DNA from: Peptococcaceae bacterium
Lineage (GTDB): Bacteria > Bacillota > Desulfotomaculia > Desulfotomaculales > Desulfocucumaceae
Length of the DNA: 64,000 nucleotides
Assembly (NCBI GenBank): GCA_023512435.1
Contig: JAILZP010000008.1
Span: 35,691-99,690, forward strand
Direction of reading: 5' to 3'
The notes under the pieces were generated by a model. It saw nothing but the letters and a program-made list of their open reading frames with translations. It was not told where the DNA came from and did not search any database. Shown piece after piece: positions 18,694 through 26,901 of the stretch; positions within the stretch are counted from its first letter, which is position 1; each line of letters begins with the position of its first letter. The position numbers and the translations under genes are program-made.

Positions 18694-18722
18694 AATGTAT
18701 ATTCTGACAAACTCTGTGTCAA
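18694..18722 (-). promoter_or_regulatory. Candidate sigma-A promoter of the symporter-cyclase operon
   Basis: On the minus strand, TTGACA (18717-18722) is followed after 17 bases by TACATT (18694-18699). The palindrome at 18665-18680 is just downstream. Confidence 0.5.
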
Positions 18723-18752
18723 GAAAGAAGATTTATTTTTTTCATTATTTAT

Positions 18753-20057
18753 TTAGAGGCGGGTTTTGAACTTGTTAAGAACGGTGAATATTGACGAAAG
18801 AACCAGCATTCCGGCCACCGCCAGCAGCAGGACGCCTGAACACTGGAGACTTACCAGCAGGGGCGGGGACTCCTGCATTTTATCCAGGGCGGCCATGGCG
18901 GGGACGGCCAGGCTTGAAGCCAGCGGCATGGCCGGGCCGAAAAAAACGGCTGTGTAAAGGGCGGCCAGGGCGGCGTGGGCCATCCTGGCGCAGACGAAGG
19001 GAAGCATCCGGATGTCTGTTTCGCTGATCATGCCGGCCACCTGGGCAAGCGCCGAAAGCCCTCCCCAGCCCAGGATGATTCCGGCCGCGGCCACCTGATG
19101 GACCAGCGGCGCGGCCGACTCGCTGGCCATTTTGGACCCGATGGTCATTTCGAAGAAGCCGCTGGCCAGCGCGGGCATCACCTCCGGCGAAAGTCCCAGC
19201 GGCAGCAGGATCACGCCAAAAAGTTGAGCCAGGAGGCCGATTAACCCTATTTCGGCGGACAGCCTTATAATCACCGCAAAAAGTATAATAAACCCGCCTA
19301 TGTACAGTAAATTGTTTATTGAGTTCCGGACGGCGTCGCCGATAATTTTTCCCAGGGGCCGCTTTTCGGCCTGCCAGGCCTTGGTGAGCTCCCCCAGGGC
19401 CCGGGCGGGAAGGTTCTTCACCGGGGCGGCCGCTGAAGGCGGTTTTTCCCGGTCGTTGCGTCCGTAGAAACGCAGGAAGAAGCCCAGAGTGAGATTGGCC
19501 AGGTAATGGGACCCGGCGATCACCACGGCCAGTTCGGGCCGGCCGAACATGCCCACCGAGACAGCCACGATCATAAACAGGGGACTGGAATTGCTGGTGA
19601 AGGATACCAGCCTTTCGGCCTCTATCCTTGTGCACAGCCCCATTGACCGGAGGCGGGCGGTGACCATGGCGCTGATGGGATATCCGCTGGTATAGCCGAC
19701 GCAAAAAACGAAGGACCCGCATCCCGGAACGTTGAAAAGGGGCCGCATCACCGGCTCCAGCAAAACGCCCATGAATTTAACCAGCCCGAAGCTCATCAGC
19801 AGTTCGGAAGCGATGAAAAAAGGCAGCAGGGACGGGAAAACTATATTCCACCAGGCTTTTAACCCCGTGGAAGCCCCCTCGTAAACTATTTCGGGCTGCA
19901 GCACCATGGCGGTGACAAAGGCCAGGGCGCAGGCCGTCCAGAAGAATCCGGCGGCCTGCCCGGAATTGATTTTGCTTCCGCCGGACCGCCTTGCGGCCGA
20001 AAACAGGAAAAAAACGGCGGCCGTCGCCAGGATAACGGCCACTGAAGCAAATTTCAT
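18753..20057 (-). CDS. ylbJ: Sporulation integral membrane protein YlbJ
   Basis: 434 residues, about 8-10 membrane helices, with two nucleoside-recognition (Gate) type repeats typical of YlbJ/SpIIIAF-like proteins: WWNIVFPSLLPFFIASELLMSFG near residue 70, GYTSGYPISAMV, and the second half SGFFEMTIGSKMAS. In Bacillus subtilis YlbJ is a sporulation membrane protein made under sigma-E. The ATG at 20057 has GGAGGG 6-8 bases upstream. It is divergent from yceD-rpmF, as in the ylbJ...ylbN-rpmF neighbourhood of Bacillus, which supports the call. Confidence 0.88.
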   Translation of the reverse strand: MKFASVAVILATAAVFFLFSAARRSGGSKINSGQAAGFFWTACALAFVTAMVLQPEIVYEGASTGLKAWWNIVFPSLLPFFIASELLMSFGLVKFMGVLLEPVMRPLFNVPGCGSFVFCVGYTSGYPISAMVTARLRSMGLCTRIEAERLVSFTSNSSPLFMIVAVSVGMFGRPELAVVIAGSHYLANLTLGFFLRFYGRNDREKPPSAAAPVKNLPARALGELTKAWQAEKRPLGKIIGDAVRNSINNLLYIGGFIILFAVIIRLSAEIGLIGLLAQLFGVILLPLGLSPEVMPALASGFFEMTIGSKMASESAAPLVHQVAAAGIILGWGGLSALAQVAGMISETDIRMLPFVCARMAHAALAALYTAVFFGPAMPLASSLAVPAMAALDKMQESPPLLVSLQCSGVLLLAVAGMLVLSSIFTVLNKFKTRL

Positions 20058-20144
20058 TGATAACCCTCCAAGGTGTCACTGGAAAAGTTTTCTTTATATT
20101 TGATTTATACTTATATGAACGCCTTTTTAGACCCGTTGAAATTC

Positions 20145-20174
20145 TTGACAAATGCCGAGGCACTTTAATATAAT
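20145..20174 (+). promoter_or_regulatory. Sigma-A promoter of yceD-rpmF
   Basis: Perfect TTGACA (20145-20150) and TATAAT (20169-20174) separated by 18 bases. The predicted transcript start near 20181 makes the GTG at 20187 too close and favours the GTG at 20202. Confidence 0.75.
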
Positions 20175-20201
20175 TCTTTTTGTGATGTGGAGAGTGGGCC
20201 C

Positions 20202-20717
20202 GTGATCCGGCTGGACGTGTCAAGAATCAAAAATGTTCCCGGTGAAACGCTGCGCTTGGACCTGAATTTTCCGATGGATCCCGTCCAGAGCCAGCACGGT
20301 CAGGTATCGTTCAACTCTCCCCTCAGGCTGACCGGGTTTTTAACCAATGAGGGCGGGAAGCTTAAGCTCACCGGATGCCTGGAGGGAGAGGCCAGGATAG
20401 CCTGCGGTCGGTGCCTGGACCTTTTTGATCTGCCGTTAAAAGCGGAGATGGACGAGGTGTATTGCAGCGAGTGCCGGGAAGGTCAGGGTCCCGGCGGAGA
20501 GTGGGTGCTTTTCCGCGGGGACGTGCTGGATGTGACCGCAGAGGTGGCGAAGGCTGTCCTGTCGGCCCTGCCCATGAAGCTGCTGTGCCGGGAGGACTGC
20601 AGGGGACTTTGCCAGAGGTGCGGGACCAATCTTAATCGGGAAGCCTGCCGCTGTTCCACGGATGATGTGGACCCGCGGATGGAAGTGTTGAGGAAACTGT
20701 TGAAGGACGGGAATTAG
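20202..20717 (+). CDS. DUF177 / YceD-YlbN family protein
   Basis: 171 residues. It opens MIRLDVSRIKNVPGE, the usual start of the family, and has zinc-type Cys pairs (CGRCLD near 70; CREDCRGLCQRCG and CRC near the end). The protein is almost always encoded before rpmF; related proteins affect 23S rRNA or ribosome metabolism, but the molecular role is not settled. GTG 20202 has GGAG 9 bases upstream and fits the promoter. The last codons and stop (GGG AAT TAG) are already part of a heptamer repeat that fills the gap to rpmF. Confidence 0.88.
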   Translation: MIRLDVSRIKNVPGETLRLDLNFPMDPVQSQHGQVSFNSPLRLTGFLTNEGGKLKLTGCLEGEARIACGRCLDLFDLPLKAEMDEVYCSECREGQGPGGEWVLFRGDVLDVTAEVAKAVLSALPMKLLCREDCRGLCQRCGTNLNREACRCSTDDVDPRMEVLRKLLKDGN

Positions 20718-20741
20718 GAATTGGGAATTGGGGATTGAAGG
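20709..20741. repeat. Seven-base-period repeat between yceD and rpmF
   Basis: Four or so units of the GGGAATT/AGGAATT/GGGGATT kind. They start inside the yceD stop region and end just before the rpmF ribosome site. Confidence 0.8.
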
Positions 20742-20753
20742 AGGTGCTAAAAA

Positions 20754-20939
20754 ATGGGGGTGCCTAAAAGGAGGGCATCAAAGCAGAGAGGCAGACAGCG
20801 CAGGGCGGCCAACATGAACCTGGAGGCCCCGAACCTGGTAAAATGCCCTCAGTGTCACGAACTGATAGTTCCCCATACCGTTTGCAATGTGTGCGGGTAC
20901 TACAAAAACAAGGAAGTGCTGAAGGTAAGATCGAAATAA
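20754..20939 (+). CDS. rpmF: 50S ribosomal protein L32
   Basis: 61 residues: the N-terminus MGVPKRRASKQRGRQRRA is typical of L32. CPQC...CNVCG supplies four cysteines for a zinc ribbon, so this is the zinc-containing (C+) form. A strong AAGGAGGTG ribosome site precedes the ATG. It is cotranscribed with yceD and followed by a hairpin. Confidence 0.97.
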   Translation: MGVPKRRASKQRGRQRRAANMNLEAPNLVKCPQCHELIVPHTVCNVCGYYKNKEVLKVRSK

Positions 20940-20963
20940 AAAGCCGGTAAAGCCTGCAGGACG

Positions 20964-20980
20964 AAAGCCTCGGGCTTTTT
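20964..20980 (+). terminator. Terminator after rpmF
   Basis: AAAGCC (20964-20969), a 3-base loop, GGCTTT (20973-20978), and further Ts. A short but typical intrinsic terminator. Confidence 0.7.
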
Positions 20981-21069
20981 ACTTGAAAGCCCCTGGCCCT
21001 GGGTATACGGCCGCCAGGGCTGGATAAAATTGGCATACCTTAAAATGCAGTAAATATACTGTTTTAAGG

Positions 21070-21098
21070 TTGCTTTTTTTTTCCAGCCAATATATAAT
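21070..21098 (+). promoter_or_regulatory. Promoter of the fapR-fab operon
   Basis: TTGCTT (21070-21075), a 17-base spacer, then TATAAT (21093-21098). The FapR operator starts 5 bases after the -10 box and therefore covers the transcription start. Confidence 0.75.
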
Positions 21099-21102
21099 GA
21101 TA

Positions 21103-21121
21103 TTTAGTACCTGGTACTAAA
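21103..21121. promoter_or_regulatory. FapR operator
   Basis: TTTAGTACCTGGTACTAAA is a perfect 9+1+9 palindrome. It fits the FapR box known from Bacillus (TTAGTAC...GTACTAA arms) and lies directly in front of fapR. Malonyl-CoA releases FapR from such sites, so this switch links lipid synthesis to precursor supply. Confidence 0.93.
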
Positions 21122-21145
21122 AAATGGTTCTTCGGGTGATCAACA

Positions 21146-21724
21146 ATGCCCAGGAGCAACCTGAACAAGGACACCAGGCAGCGGTTACTGGAAAAGTACA
21201 TCAACAGCAACCCCTTCCTGACCGACGAAGACCTGGCGGAGATCCTGGGAGTGAGCATTCAGACCGTTCGCCTGGACAGGTCGGAAATGAACATACCCGA
21301 GATGAGGTCCCGCATTAAAACCATGGCCAGGGGAATCTACGGCAAGGTCCGGTCCATGGAGGCCGGAGAGCTGACGGGAGAGCTGGTCGAGCTGGAAGTG
21401 GGACGATCCGGTGTTTCGGTGCTGACCATAACCGATCGGATGACCCTGAAAAAAACGAAGGTGGCCAGGGGCTACTACCTTTTCGCCCAGGCAAACTCTC
21501 TGGCTGTGGCCCTGGTGGACTCGGAGGTGGCCCTCACCGGCACCTGCAAAATAAGTTTCAAGCGGCCGGTGTTCAGCGGCGAAAGGGTGGTGGCCAGGGC
21601 GCAAATGAGCAGGAAGAGCAGGGACAGGTACATGGTGAAGGTTTTTTCCACGGTCAGGGATGACCTTGTTTTTGCCGGAAGATTTCTTATCTTTGCCATC
21701 TCGGAGGAGGTTTGGCGGCGTTGA
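21146..21724 (+). CDS. fapR: Fatty acid and phospholipid biosynthesis repressor FapR
   Basis: 192 residues. The N-terminal helix-turn-helix (DEDLAEILGVSIQTVRLDRSE) is followed by a hot-dog-fold effector domain (about 75-190: LTITDRMTLKKTKVARGYYLFAQ) that in homologues binds malonyl-CoA. It represses its own operon through the box at 21103-21121. The ATG at 21146 has GGGTGATC upstream. The TGA stop overlaps the TTG start of plsX. Confidence 0.95.
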   Translation: MPRSNLNKDTRQRLLEKYINSNPFLTDEDLAEILGVSIQTVRLDRSEMNIPEMRSRIKTMARGIYGKVRSMEAGELTGELVELEVGRSGVSVLTITDRMTLKKTKVARGYYLFAQANSLAVALVDSEVALTGTCKISFKRPVFSGERVVARAQMSRKSRDRYMVKVFSTVRDDLVFAGRFLIFAISEEVWRR

Positions 21725-22731
21725 AAATAGCGGTGGACGCCATGGGGGGTGATTACGCGCCCCGTGAAACGGTTATGGGAGCCCTGGAGGCCGCCAGGGA
21801 CGGAGTGGAAGTTGTCCTGGTGGGAAACAGGGACAGGATTTTAAGCGAACTGGGAAAAGAAAACGATCACCGCCTGGAGATAGTCCATACCAGCGAAACC
21901 ATCGACATGGGCGAGCAGCCGGCGGCGGCCGTTCGCCGCAAAAGGGATTCTTCCATAGTCAGGTCAGTTCAACTGGTAAGGGAAGGCGGGGCAAGCGCCT
22001 TTGTGTCCGCCGGCAGCACCGGCGCGGTGATGGCCGCCGCGCTGCTGGGGCTGGGCAGGATAAAGGGCATTGACCGTCCGGCCATCGCCAGTGTGCTTCC
22101 CAGCCGGAAGGGGGGCACGGTTTTGCTGGACGCGGGGGCCAATGTGGACTGCAAGCCAAAAAATTTGCTCCAGTTCGGGATCATGGGATACCTCTACGCC
22201 GAAAAAATCCTGGGCATCAGGAATCCCCGGGTCGGCCTGCTCAATGTCGGGGAGGAGGAATCCAAGGGAAACGAACTGACCCTGGAGGCATTCCCCCTCC
22301 TGAAGAAGGCGGGGATAAATTTTATCGGCAATGTCGAGGGCCGGGACCTGTTCAGCGGATCGGTGAATGTGGTGGTGTGCGACGGGTTCGTGGGCAACGT
22401 GGTGCTGAAGGCCGGGGAAGGCCTGGCCATGGCGCTGATGCACATGATGAAGGAGGAGCTTGCCCGCAACTGGCTGTCCAAGATGGGAACGGCCCTGGCG
22501 CTGCCCGCCCTCAAGGAGATCCGCCGGCGGGTCGACTACGCCGAGTACGGGGGCGCCCCGCTGCTGGGTGTCAACGGCGTGGTCATAGTATGCCACGGCA
22601 GCTCGACGGCGCTGGCCGTCAAAAACGCCATAAAGGTGGCCGCGGAGGCGGTCTCCTGCGGCCTGGTGGCCGCCATCGGAGAAAACATGGAGATCAGAAT
22701 GCTTAAAAAGGTGGAATGCAGTGATGCCTGA
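21721..22731 (+). CDS. plsX: Phosphate acyltransferase PlsX
   Basis: 336 residues. Converts acyl-ACP plus phosphate into acyl-phosphate for PlsY, the first step of phospholipid synthesis; a peripheral membrane enzyme. MKIAVDAMGGDYAPRE is the standard N-terminus, and SAGSTGAVMA and ASVLPSRKGGTVLLD are conserved. I chose TTG 21721, which overlaps the fapR stop (TTGA) and has GGAGG 10 bases upstream; the TTG at 21712 is too close to that site. Confidence 0.95.
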   Translation: MKIAVDAMGGDYAPRETVMGALEAARDGVEVVLVGNRDRILSELGKENDHRLEIVHTSETIDMGEQPAAAVRRKRDSSIVRSVQLVREGGASAFVSAGSTGAVMAAALLGLGRIKGIDRPAIASVLPSRKGGTVLLDAGANVDCKPKNLLQFGIMGYLYAEKILGIRNPRVGLLNVGEEESKGNELTLEAFPLLKKAGINFIGNVEGRDLFSGSVNVVVCDGFVGNVVLKAGEGLAMALMHMMKEELARNWLSKMGTALALPALKEIRRRVDYAEYGGAPLLGVNGVVIVCHGSSTALAVKNAIKVAAEAVSCGLVAAIGENMEIRMLKKVECSDA

Positions 22732-23752
22732 GGCCGGGACCCGGGCGGGCATATTGGGGATGGGTTCATATGTCCCGGAAAGGGTATTGACCAACAGGGA
22801 ACTGGAAAAGATGGTCAACACCACGGACCAGTGGATTGTGGAAAGAAGCGGGATAAGGGAGAGGAGGATGGCGGCGCCGGAACAGGCCACCTCGGACCTG
22901 GCCCTGGAAGCTGCCAGAAAAGCCCTGGAAGACGCGAAAACGGGGCCGGAGGAAATCGACTTGATCATCACGGCCACCAATACGCCGGACAGCCTGTTTC
23001 CGGCGGTTGCCTGCATTGTCCAGGACCGCCTCGGGGCGCGCAGGGCCGGGGCCTTCGACCTGCTGGCCGGCTGCACGGGATTTATCTATGCGCTTTCGGT
23101 GGCCGCCCAGTTCATAACTTCGGGAATGTACAGGCGCGTCCTGGTCATCGGCGCCGAGACGCTAACCAGGATCGTCGACTGGGAGGACAGGAACACCTGT
23201 GTACTTTTCGGCGACGGCGCGGGAGCCGCAGTGGTGGGTCCGGTCCCCGAAGGGTACGGCCTGATCCATACCAGGCTGGGTTCCGATGGCGCAGGGGGAC
23301 CCCTGCTGCACATGCCGGCCGGTGGTTCCAGGATGCCGGCCAGCAGGGAAACGGTGGAGGATCGGCTGCACTTTGTGCGCATGAACGGCCGGGAGGTGTT
23401 CAAGTTTGCCGTCAGGGCATGCGGGGACGGCTCCCTGGAGGCCCTGGAGGAGGCGGGGCTTTCGGTGGAAGACGTGGACTTCCTGATTCCCCACCAGGCC
23501 AATATCAGGATTATTGAGGCGGCCGCCAAAAGGCTGAACATGCCCATGGACAGGGTCCTGGTCAATGTGGACCGCTTCGGCAACACTTCGACGGCTTCCA
23601 TACCCATGGCCCTGGAAGAGGCGGTCAGCCTGAATAAAATAAAGGATGGCGACAACATCGTCATGACCGGCTTCGGAGCCGGGCTGACCTGGGCCGTGTC
23701 GATAATGAGGTGGTATGATTACAAAAAACGGGAATTGGGAATCGGGAATTAG
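22724..23752 (+). CDS. fabH: Beta-ketoacyl-ACP synthase III
   Basis: 342 residues. Condenses an acyl-CoA starter with malonyl-ACP to begin fatty-acid synthesis. Catalytic triad: Cys near 117 in LLAGCTGF, His in IPHQANIRI, Asn in RFGNTSTASIP. ATG 22724 (or GTG 22721) follows AAGGTGG and overlaps the plsX end. The natural C-terminus would be near YDYKK; the last residues RELGIGN and the stop are read from a heptamer repeat. Confidence 0.95.
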   Translation: MPEAGTRAGILGMGSYVPERVLTNRELEKMVNTTDQWIVERSGIRERRMAAPEQATSDLALEAARKALEDAKTGPEEIDLIITATNTPDSLFPAVACIVQDRLGARRAGAFDLLAGCTGFIYALSVAAQFITSGMYRRVLVIGAETLTRIVDWEDRNTCVLFGDGAGAAVVGPVPEGYGLIHTRLGSDGAGGPLLHMPAGGSRMPASRETVEDRLHFVRMNGREVFKFAVRACGDGSLEALEEAGLSVEDVDFLIPHQANIRIIEAAAKRLNMPMDRVLVNVDRFGNTSTASIPMALEEAVSLNKIKDGDNIVMTGFGAGLTWAVSIMRWYDYKKRELGIGN

Positions 23753-23789
23753 GAATTGGGAATTAGGGGTTGGGGATTGGGTTGAGGGG
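23729..23789. repeat. Seven-base-period repeat at the fabH 3' end
   Basis: About eight consecutive units: GGGAATT, GGGAATC, GGGAATT, AGGAATT, GGGAATT, AGGGGTT, GGGGATT, then decay. The first units are translated as the end of FabH. Confidence 0.9.
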
Positions 23790-23876
23790 CAGGAAATGAC
23801 CGGAAGTTCCGGGACGCGGATTTGCACTTGAAAAAGGTTCACATATCCCCAATTACCGCAAGGAGGGAATCTGGCC

Positions 23877-24827
23877 ATTATACATACCGCGCTTTGCGAT
23901 TTGCTGAAAATAAAGTATCCCATCCTCCAGGGAGGCATGGCCTGGGTATCGACGGCGGAGCTGGCCGCCGCGGTAAGCGAGGCCGGCGGGCTGGGAATCA
24001 TCGGTTCGGGCCAGGCGCCGGGCCAATGGGTGAGGGACCAGATCAGAAAGGCAAAACAGTTGACCGGCAAGCCCTTCGGCGTCAATGTCATGCTTCTGTC
24101 CCCCTTCGTGGACGAGGTAATGGAAATAATCCGGGAGGAAAGGGTGGCGGTGGTCACCACCGGGGCAGGCAACCCCGGCAAATTCGTGCCGTCGCTGCAG
24201 GAGGCGGGAATCAGGGTAATACCGGTGGTGGCATCGGTGGCCCTGGCCAGGAGGCTGGTCCGGTCGGGAGTGGACGCCCTGATCGCCGAGGGAATGGAAA
24301 GCGGGGGGCATGTCGGTGAACTGACCACCATGGCCCTGGTTCCGCAGATTGTGGACGCCGTGGACGTGCCGGTCATTGCCGCCGGGGGAATATACGACGG
24401 CAGGGGTCTGGCGGCGGCGCTGGCCCTTGGGGCGGCGGGGGTGCAGATGGGCACCAGATTCATGTGCGCCCTGGAGTGCACCATCCACGAAAAGGTTAAG
24501 GAAATGGTGATCAGGTCCAGGGACCGGGACACCGTGGTTACCGGCCGGAGCACGGGACACCCGGTAAGGGTCCTGTACAACAAGCTGGCCAAAAAGTTTA
24601 TTGAGGCGGAGGAACAATGCCTGCCCCCGGAAGAAATACTGAAAATCGGAGTGGGCAGCCTGAAGGCGGCCATGGTGGACGGAGACGTGGAAATGGGTTC
24701 GGTCATGGCCGGCCAGGTGTCTGCCATGGTTAAAAAAATCCAGCCGGCCGTGGAGATTATTGAAGAGGTGATGGCCGGGGCCAGGGAAGTTATGGCCGGA
24801 CTGGGCAGGATGGCGGGTGACCGGTGA
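23877..24827 (+). CDS. fabK: Enoyl-ACP reductase II (FMN) FabK
   Basis: 316 residues if started at 23877. Reduces trans-2-enoyl-ACP, the last step of the elongation cycle, using FMN and NAD(P)H. Nitronate-monooxygenase-type TIM barrel: YPILQGGMAWVST, the conserved GMESGGHVGE, PVIAAGGIYDGRG, ALGAAGVQMGTRF. No ATG or GTG begins the frame. The TTG at 23901 lacks a ribosome site and would remove the conserved leader HTALCDLLKIKYP, whereas GGAGGG at 23862-23867 is 9 bases before an ATT (23877) and 3 before a CTG (23871). I take ATT as the likely start. The stop overlaps the fabD start. Confidence 0.92.
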   Translation: MIHTALCDLLKIKYPILQGGMAWVSTAELAAAVSEAGGLGIIGSGQAPGQWVRDQIRKAKQLTGKPFGVNVMLLSPFVDEVMEIIREERVAVVTTGAGNPGKFVPSLQEAGIRVIPVVASVALARRLVRSGVDALIAEGMESGGHVGELTTMALVPQIVDAVDVPVIAAGGIYDGRGLAAALALGAAGVQMGTRFMCALECTIHEKVKEMVIRSRDRDTVVTGRSTGHPVRVLYNKLAKKFIEAEEQCLPPEEILKIGVGSLKAAMVDGDVEMGSVMAGQVSAMVKKIQPAVEIIEEVMAGAREVMAGLGRMAGDR

Positions 24828-25777
24828 TGGAAAAGATTGCCTTTGTGTTTCCCGGCCAGGGATCCCAGCAGGTGGGGATGGGCCGGGAACTTTACCACAG
24901 CTACCCGGCGGCCCGGGAAATATTTGAACGGGCCGGCAGGGCCCTGGAAACGGATGTGGCCTCCCTATGCTTTGAGGGGCCTGAGGAGGAACTGCAGAAA
25001 ACCGTCAACGCCCAGCCGGCCATTCTGACGGTGAGCGTGGCCTGCCTGGCGGTGCTGGCCGAACGGGGCCTTAAGCCGGACATGGTGGCCGGGCACAGCC
25101 TGGGAGAGTATTCGGCGCTGGTGGCCGCCGGGTCCCTTGATTTTGAGGACGCGGTCAGGCTGGTGAAGCTGCGGGGACGCTACATGCAGGAGGCTGTGCC
25201 CCTGGGGAAGGGCGGCATGGTGGCCGTCATGGGCCTTGATGCCGAAAAGGTCTCGGAAGTTTGCGCCGGGGCTGCCGGGTCCGGGGGTGTGGTGGAGGCG
25301 GTAAACCTTAACTGTCCGGGCCAGGTGGTCATCGCCGGCGACAGCGGGTCCCTGACCAGGGCGGTGGAACTGCTGAAGGAAAAGGGCGCCCGCAGGTGCA
25401 TACCTCTTCCGGTGAGCGCCCCGTTTCACTCGTCCCTGATGAAGCCAGCCGGGGAGAGGCTGGCGGCGGACCTGGCCGCCGTGGAGATCAGGGAACCGGC
25501 GGTGCCGGCGATATCCAACGTGACCGCTGGCCGCCACGGAACCGGGGACGAAATCAGGCAACTGCTGGTCAGGCAGGTGTACAGCCCGGTGCGCTGGGAA
25601 GAGTGCGTCCGGATGATGATCCGGGAGGGGGCGGGTCTATTTGTGGAGGTTGGACCGGGCCGGGTGCTCTCCGGCCTGATCAGGAAGATAGACGGAAACG
25701 CGGCGGTCTTCAACGCGGAGGATCCGGCTTCCCTGGAAAACGTTGTGTCGAAGCTCCCGCCGGGGGCGGAAAGATAG
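24827..25777 (+). CDS. fabD: Malonyl-CoA:ACP transacylase
   Basis: 316 residues. Loads malonate onto ACP. Hydrolase-like core with the catalytic Ser in GHSLGEYSALVAAG, the His in PVSAPFHSSLM, and the typical start FVFPGQGSQQVGMG. ATG 24827 overlaps the fabK stop (TGATG); GTG 24824 is the alternative. Confidence 0.95.
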   Translation: MEKIAFVFPGQGSQQVGMGRELYHSYPAAREIFERAGRALETDVASLCFEGPEEELQKTVNAQPAILTVSVACLAVLAERGLKPDMVAGHSLGEYSALVAAGSLDFEDAVRLVKLRGRYMQEAVPLGKGGMVAVMGLDAEKVSEVCAGAAGSGGVVEAVNLNCPGQVVIAGDSGSLTRAVELLKEKGARRCIPLPVSAPFHSSLMKPAGERLAADLAAVEIREPAVPAISNVTAGRHGTGDEIRQLLVRQVYSPVRWEECVRMMIREGAGLFVEVGPGRVLSGLIRKIDGNAAVFNAEDPASLENVVSKLPPGAER

Positions 25778-25826
25778 GCGCCAGCCAACAAAAAATCCTT
25801 GTCAGTTGAAGGGAGGGTTAGCTAAA

Positions 25827-26570
25827 ATGTATCTTAATGGCAGGGCTGCCATAGTTACCGGGTCTTCCCGGGGCATCGGGCGGGCCATCGCCCTGGCCCT
25901 GGCCAGGGAAGGGGCCGATGTGCTGGTGAACTACACCGGAAGGGAGGCGGAGGCCGGATCGGTTGCCGGCGAAATTGAAGCCATGGGACGAAGGGCCTTG
26001 ACCTTCCGGGCGGACGTGGCGAATGCCGAAGAAGCTTCCCGGATGGTGGCCGCTGCCGTGGAAAATTTCGGGCGCCTGGACATACTGGTGAACAACGCCG
26101 GGATAACCAGGGACAACCTGATTCCCAGGATCCGGGAGGAGGACTGGGACGCGGTGTTGTCCGTTAACCTGAAGGGCGCCTTCAACTGCATCAAAGCCGC
26201 CGTGCGCCCCATGCTAAAAGCCAGGTGGGGGCGGATAATCAACATCACATCGGTGGCGGGAATTTCGGGCAACGCCGGCCAGGCCAATTACGCGGCCAGT
26301 AAGGCCGGGCTTATCGGCATGACCAAATCCGCGGCCAGGGAATTCGGTTCCCGGAATATAACGGTCAACGCCGTGGCCCCGGGCTTAATAGAGACCGAAA
26401 TGACCGGCCGCCTGCCGGAAGAGGTTAAGATCAGGATGCTGGCCGGAATACCCCTGGGCAGGCCGGGCCTGCCGGAAGAGGTTGCCTCGGTGGTGGTGTT
26501 TCTGGCCGGAGAAGCCGCCTCGTACGTCACCGGACAGGTGATTGTGGTGGATGGCGGAATGGCCATGTGA
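25827..26570 (+). CDS. fabG: 3-oxoacyl-ACP reductase
   Basis: 247 residues, a classical short-chain dehydrogenase: NADPH-binding TGSSRGIGRA (near residue 12), NNAG (near 88), the catalytic Ser in NITSVAG and the Tyr-Lys pair in YAASKAG (near 152-156), and the C-terminal SYVTGQVIVVDGG. ATG 25827 follows GGGAGGG by about 9 bases; longer frames upstream lack a ribosome site. Confidence 0.95.
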   Translation: MYLNGRAAIVTGSSRGIGRAIALALAREGADVLVNYTGREAEAGSVAGEIEAMGRRALTFRADVANAEEASRMVAAAVENFGRLDILVNNAGITRDNLIPRIREEDWDAVLSVNLKGAFNCIKAAVRPMLKARWGRIINITSVAGISGNAGQANYAASKAGLIGMTKSAAREFGSRNITVNAVAPGLIETEMTGRLPEEVKIRMLAGIPLGRPGLPEEVASVVVFLAGEAASYVTGQVIVVDGGMAM

Positions 26571-26600
26571 TTTTCCAAATGATGGAAGGGGGGTGAGACT

Positions 26601-26831
26601 GTGGCAGTTTTTGAAAAGGTCAGGGCGATAATATCCGAACAGCTTGGCGTGGATGAGAATGATATTACCATGGAGTCATCTTTTATAGAGGATCTGGGTG
26701 CGGACTCGCTGGACATCGTCGAACTGGTGATGGCTCTGGAGGAGGAATTCGACATAGTCATCCCGGATGAGGATGCCGAGAAGATCAGGACTGTCGGTGA
26801 GGCAGTTAAATATATTCAGGAACACCAGTGA
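26601..26831 (+). CDS. acpP: Acyl carrier protein
   Basis: 76 residues, very acidic. The phosphopantetheine attachment site is Ser36 in [16 protein letters not shown] start after GGAAGGGGGG. A terminator lies directly behind it, so ACP can be made in excess of the downstream fabF-rnc-ftsY part. Confidence 0.97.
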   Translation: MAVFEKVRAIISEQLGVDENDITMESSFIEDLGADSLDIVELVMALEEEFDIVIPDEDAEKIRTVGEAVKYIQEHQ

Positions 26832-26839
26832 ATATCCCC

Positions 26840-26866
26840 AAGTCCCGCCTGAAGCGGGACTTTTTT
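26840..26866 (+). terminator. Intrinsic terminator between acpP and fabF
   Basis: AAGTCCCGC (26840-26848), a 5-base loop, GCGGGACTT (26854-26862), then a T-run. A strong, standard terminator inside the fab cluster, probably partly read through. Confidence 0.85.
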
Positions 26867-26901
26867 GAAATACAACGTTTTATTTCGGTGGAGGTGTTTT
26901 T

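Noticed and set aside
23162..24898. A 578-residue minus-strand frame across fabH-fabK
   Set aside because: It spans two convincing plus-strand genes and a repeat, reads as Pro/Ser/Thr-rich low complexity, and has no start signal.
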